From contig PWSL01000480.1 in assembly GCA_003563255.1 (NCBI GenBank), forward strand, positions 1-6,061: a stretch of DNA of 6,061 nucleotides, given 5' to 3'. The position numbers were made by a program, and so were the translations under genes. Shown piece by piece: positions 4,140 to 6,061 of this stretch (positions are counted from its first letter, which is position 1; the number at the start of each line of letters is the position of its first letter). The notes beneath the pieces are model-generated. The model ran no database searches, was not told the origin of the DNA, and saw only the letters and a list, made by a program, of their open reading frames with translations. Origin of the DNA: Desulfonatronospira sp. (GTDB taxonomy: Bacteria; Desulfobacterota; Desulfovibrionia; Desulfovibrionales; Desulfonatronovibrionaceae).

Positions 4140-5927
4140 ATGATGTTAAAAAATATTTTTTACTGCATTTTTGCTGCATGCATTTTGACTTTTTTTTCCG
4201 CGCACTCATTGAGCGCCGGCATGCAGAACACCGTAAAGGAACTGCAGGCCCTGATTCAGGACGACAAACGAAACCAGTACCGATCTTACTGGCTGGACCT
4301 GGCAGAAAAGTTTCAAAGGTCACTGGACCAGGAAGAGTCTGCAGAGCAAAAAGCAAAGGCCCTTTATTATCTGGGTCGAACTTATCATGAACTCGGCGGC
4401 AAATCCTTTCTGCCATCTGATTTCGAACATGCCGAAGAATTTTACACAAAGGCGATCCGGGAGTCGCCTACCAGCGACTATGCTGGCAGGGCTCAGTACC
4501 GCAAGGCCGAACTTTTCTTGAATCATCACCGGGAGACGGACCAGGCATATATAGAATACCTGAGGGTGGTATACAACCACCCCAATACATCCAAAACAGA
4601 AAAGGCCCAGGAACAACTGAGGATTCTTGACCGGATATACCTCGAAAAGATTAAGGGAGATCAGGCCTCCGGCGAGGTGCAGATGGAATCAGAACTCGAA
4701 AGTGCCTCACAGCCGGTTCTGCAGGACAGGCCCCTTCTGGAAAGACCCTTATCTGACAGCCTTGACAGAGTAACGCCCAGTCCGTCCAAAACCGAGACCG
4801 GATCCGCAGAACTGTTTGATATACGGCACTGGAGCTCTGATGAATACACCCGCATAGTTCTGGACCTGGATTCCCCGGTTGATTACTATCACAAGCTTTT
4901 AAAACCGGATCCTGATCTGGGAACTCCACATCGCCTTTTTATCGACCTGGAGGAAACCAGGCAGAGTGATAGTGTAGCCAATGAAGAAAATGTAGCCGAC
5001 GGAATATTAAGCCGTATCAGATCAGCTCAGCACACCAGGGATAAATCAAGGGTGGTTCTTGACATTGAGACACTTGATGATTTCAGGGTTTTTGCCCTGG
5101 AAAATCCTTTCCGGATTGTGGTTGATGTTTACTCCCCCAAAGAACCACAGGTTTTGCAGACCAAAGAAGGCGAGCCGGAAATAACATTGGATCCCGAACG
5201 GGCGAGGCTTTCTGCCGGCAGTCTTTTGGAACAGCTTGGGCTGAAGATCCAGACAATAATGATTGATCCCGGACATGGCGGCAGGGACCCGGGAGCTGTG
5301 GCAGGTAATTTCAAAGAAAAGGATATCGTCCTGAGAATGTCAAAGATACTTGGGCGCAAGCTGGAACAGAAAGGTTTCGATGTGCTTTACACCAGGACAG
5401 AGGATGTATTCATCCCGCTGGAAGAAAGAACCGCCATGGCCAACTCCCAGAAAGCCGACCTTTTCATCTCTGTGCATGCCAATGCTCATCCCAACCCTAA
5501 TGTTCGTGGATTCGAGGTCTACTATCTCAATTTTGCCCAGAGTGAAGACGCCAAAAGGGTGGCTGCCAGAGAAAACGCTGTCTCCACTCAGAAGATATCA
5601 GATCTGCAATACATTCTCACCGACCTCATGCTGAGTTCCAAGATCAGCGAATCCCGGGAACTGGCCAATAAGGTGCACCAGGACACCATGGACAGTGTGG
5701 GCGGAATGTTTACCGATTTGAGCAGTAACGGAGTACGTCAGGCCCCTTTTTATGTTCTCATGGGGGCTCAGATGCCCGCCATCCTGCTTGAGATGGGCTA
5801 TATGACCAACCAAACCGATATGCGCCTGATGCAGAATGATGATTTCATGCGGTATATGGCCCGTGGACTCACCAGAGGTGTGATTGCATACAGGGATAAG
5901 ATCGAGAAGTTTGCAAGACTTGATTAG
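4140..5927 (+). CDS. amiC: N-acetylmuramoyl-L-alanine amidase with TPR-like, AMIN and Amidase_3 domains
   Basis: This predicted periplasmic zinc amidase cuts the bond between MurNAc and L-Ala of the stem peptide, typically during cell separation. Residues 1-26 look like a signal peptide (one Lys, a hydrophobic core, likely cleavage after SLSA). Residues 30-170 are helical and TPR-like (ALYYLGRTYHELG, HAEEFYTKAI, RAQYRKAEL, AYIEYLRVVYNHP). A polar, Pro-rich linker spans 176-224. An AMIN domain (226-332) probably targets the protein to peptidoglycan or septum. The catalytic domain (371-585) has zinc ligands His379 (IDPGHGGRDPG), Glu393 (FKEKDIVL) and His446 (ISVHANAH), and catalytic Glu551 (ILLEMGYMTN). 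The segment at about 470-530 (ARENAVSTQ, LQYILTDLMLSSKISESRELANKV) matches the inserted helical region that in E. coli AmiA/B/C blocks the active site until EnvC or NlpD activates it, so similar control is inferred. The TPR-like N-terminus makes it longer than E. coli AmiC, which has about 417 residues. GGA at 4131-4133 is a weak ribosome site; a second ATG at 4143 is an alternative start. Translational coupling to glmS is likely. Confidence 0.93.
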   Translation: MMLKNIFYCIFAACILTFFSAHSLSAGMQNTVKELQALIQDDKRNQYRSYWLDLAEKFQRSLDQEESAEQKAKALYYLGRTYHELGGKSFLPSDFEHAEEFYTKAIRESPTSDYAGRAQYRKAELFLNHHRETDQAYIEYLRVVYNHPNTSKTEKAQEQLRILDRIYLEKIKGDQASGEVQMESELESASQPVLQDRPLLERPLSDSLDRVTPSPSKTETGSAELFDIRHWSSDEYTRIVLDLDSPVDYYHKLLKPDPDLGTPHRLFIDLEETRQSDSVANEENVADGILSRIRSAQHTRDKSRVVLDIETLDDFRVFALENPFRIVVDVYSPKEPQVLQTKEGEPEITLDPERARLSAGSLLEQLGLKIQTIMIDPGHGGRDPGAVAGNFKEKDIVLRMSKILGRKLEQKGFDVLYTRTEDVFIPLEERTAMANSQKADLFISVHANAHPNPNVRGFEVYYLNFAQSEDAKRVAARENAVSTQKISDLQYILTDLMLSSKISESRELANKVHQDTMDSVGGMFTDLSSNGVRQAPFYVLMGAQMPAILLEMGYMTNQTDMRLMQNDDFMRYMARGLTRGVIAYRDKIEKFARLD

Positions 5928-6028
5928 GCGCTTAGGCAGTAAGTAGAAATAATCTTTACAATAGTATTGACTTCTCGTTTTGTGCAGACGCCGATGGCAT
6001 AGAGTGGGGTTAATAACTCTTCTCTTAT
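5928..6028. other. Non-coding spacer after the amidase gene
   Basis: This 101-base AT-rich spacer shows no gene or clear signal. TTGACT at 5967-5972 resembles a -35 box but lacks a -10 at normal distance. Confidence 0.5.
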
Positions 6029-6058
6029 CGTTCCCACGCTCTGCGTGGGAACGTTTTT
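6029..6058 (+). terminator. Perfect 11-bp hairpin with T-run, terminator and/or interspersed palindrome
   Basis: CGTTCCCACGC (6029-6039) and GCGTGGGAACG (6043-6053) form a perfect stem with loop TCT, followed by TTTTT at 6054-6058. This is a textbook intrinsic terminator shape on the + strand, about 100 bases after the amidase stop. The minus strand has no T-run. The core TTCCCACGCTCTGCGTGGGAA is also, as I recall, a widely dispersed palindrome in many proteobacterial genomes, so this may be a repeat copy that also acts as terminator. The window ends 3 bases after the T-run, so any larger repeat context is cut off. Confidence 0.7.
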
Positions 6059-6061
6059 CGA

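Noticed and set aside
4138..4449. A 103-codon antisense frame at the amidase start
   Set aside because: It lies opposite the signal-peptide and TPR-like region of a convincing gene and has no recognisable product.
5967..6003. TTGACT as a promoter pointing out of the window
   Set aside because: The only -10-like box downstream (CATAGA at 5998-6003) is 25 bases away, too far for a sigma-70 promoter.
1..6061. CRISPR array, phage, toxin-antitoxin or defence genes
   Set aside because: There are no regularly spaced repeats with spacers, no integrase, transposase, nuclease or toxin-like protein; the five genes are all housekeeping or cofactor type.

Overview
The window reads as chromosomal DNA of moderate GC from a Gram-negative bacterium. 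A Desulfovibrionales-like member of the Desulfobacterota (former Deltaproteobacteria) fits best. The reasons are protein style and architecture: a MoaD/ThiS-like protein paired with an N-terminally extended HesA-type E1 enzyme, and a cell-wall amidase with a helical TPR-like region in front of AMIN and Amidase_3 domains. Palindromic interspersed repeats sit at both ends of the window. This taxonomic guess is inference; there is no rRNA or other marker gene here.

Layout, all genes on the + strand. Positions 1-130 hold a large imperfect palindrome (28-107) bracketed by two near-identical 17-base direct repeats. Positions 131-271 are an AT-rich leader with weak promoter-like sequence and a small inverted repeat. 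Positions 272-1339 hold a two-gene unit: a 74-residue ubiquitin-like sulfur carrier ending in Gly-Gly-Gly, and a 279-residue E1-like adenylating enzyme. Positions 1340-1673 have no convincing gene but contain two good hairpins, one followed by a T-run that should end the first unit. Positions 1674-5927 hold a second compact unit: rdgB (XTP/dITP pyrophosphatase), glmS (glucosamine-6-phosphate synthase) and an AmiC-type N-acetylmuramoyl-L-alanine amidase, with gaps of only 4 and 2 bases. Positions 5928-6061 are non-coding and end in a perfect 11-bp hairpin followed by five Ts.

How the genes work together. In the first unit the E1 protein is expected to adenylate the C-terminal glycine of the small carrier so that it can carry sulfur. 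The final acceptor (molybdenum/tungsten cofactor, thiamin, tRNA or another product) cannot be read from this window. The second unit links nucleotide-pool cleaning (RdgB), the first committed step of amino-sugar supply for peptidoglycan and LPS (GlmS), and periplasmic cleavage of peptidoglycan stem peptides (amidase), so two of its three genes concern the envelope.

Most of the window is ordinary core metabolism, and I see no clear evidence of an undescribed multi-gene system. The items most worth a second look are the atypical E1 enzyme (no zinc-cysteine pairs, altered Asp motif), the structured 1340-1673 spacer, and the repeat at the left edge.
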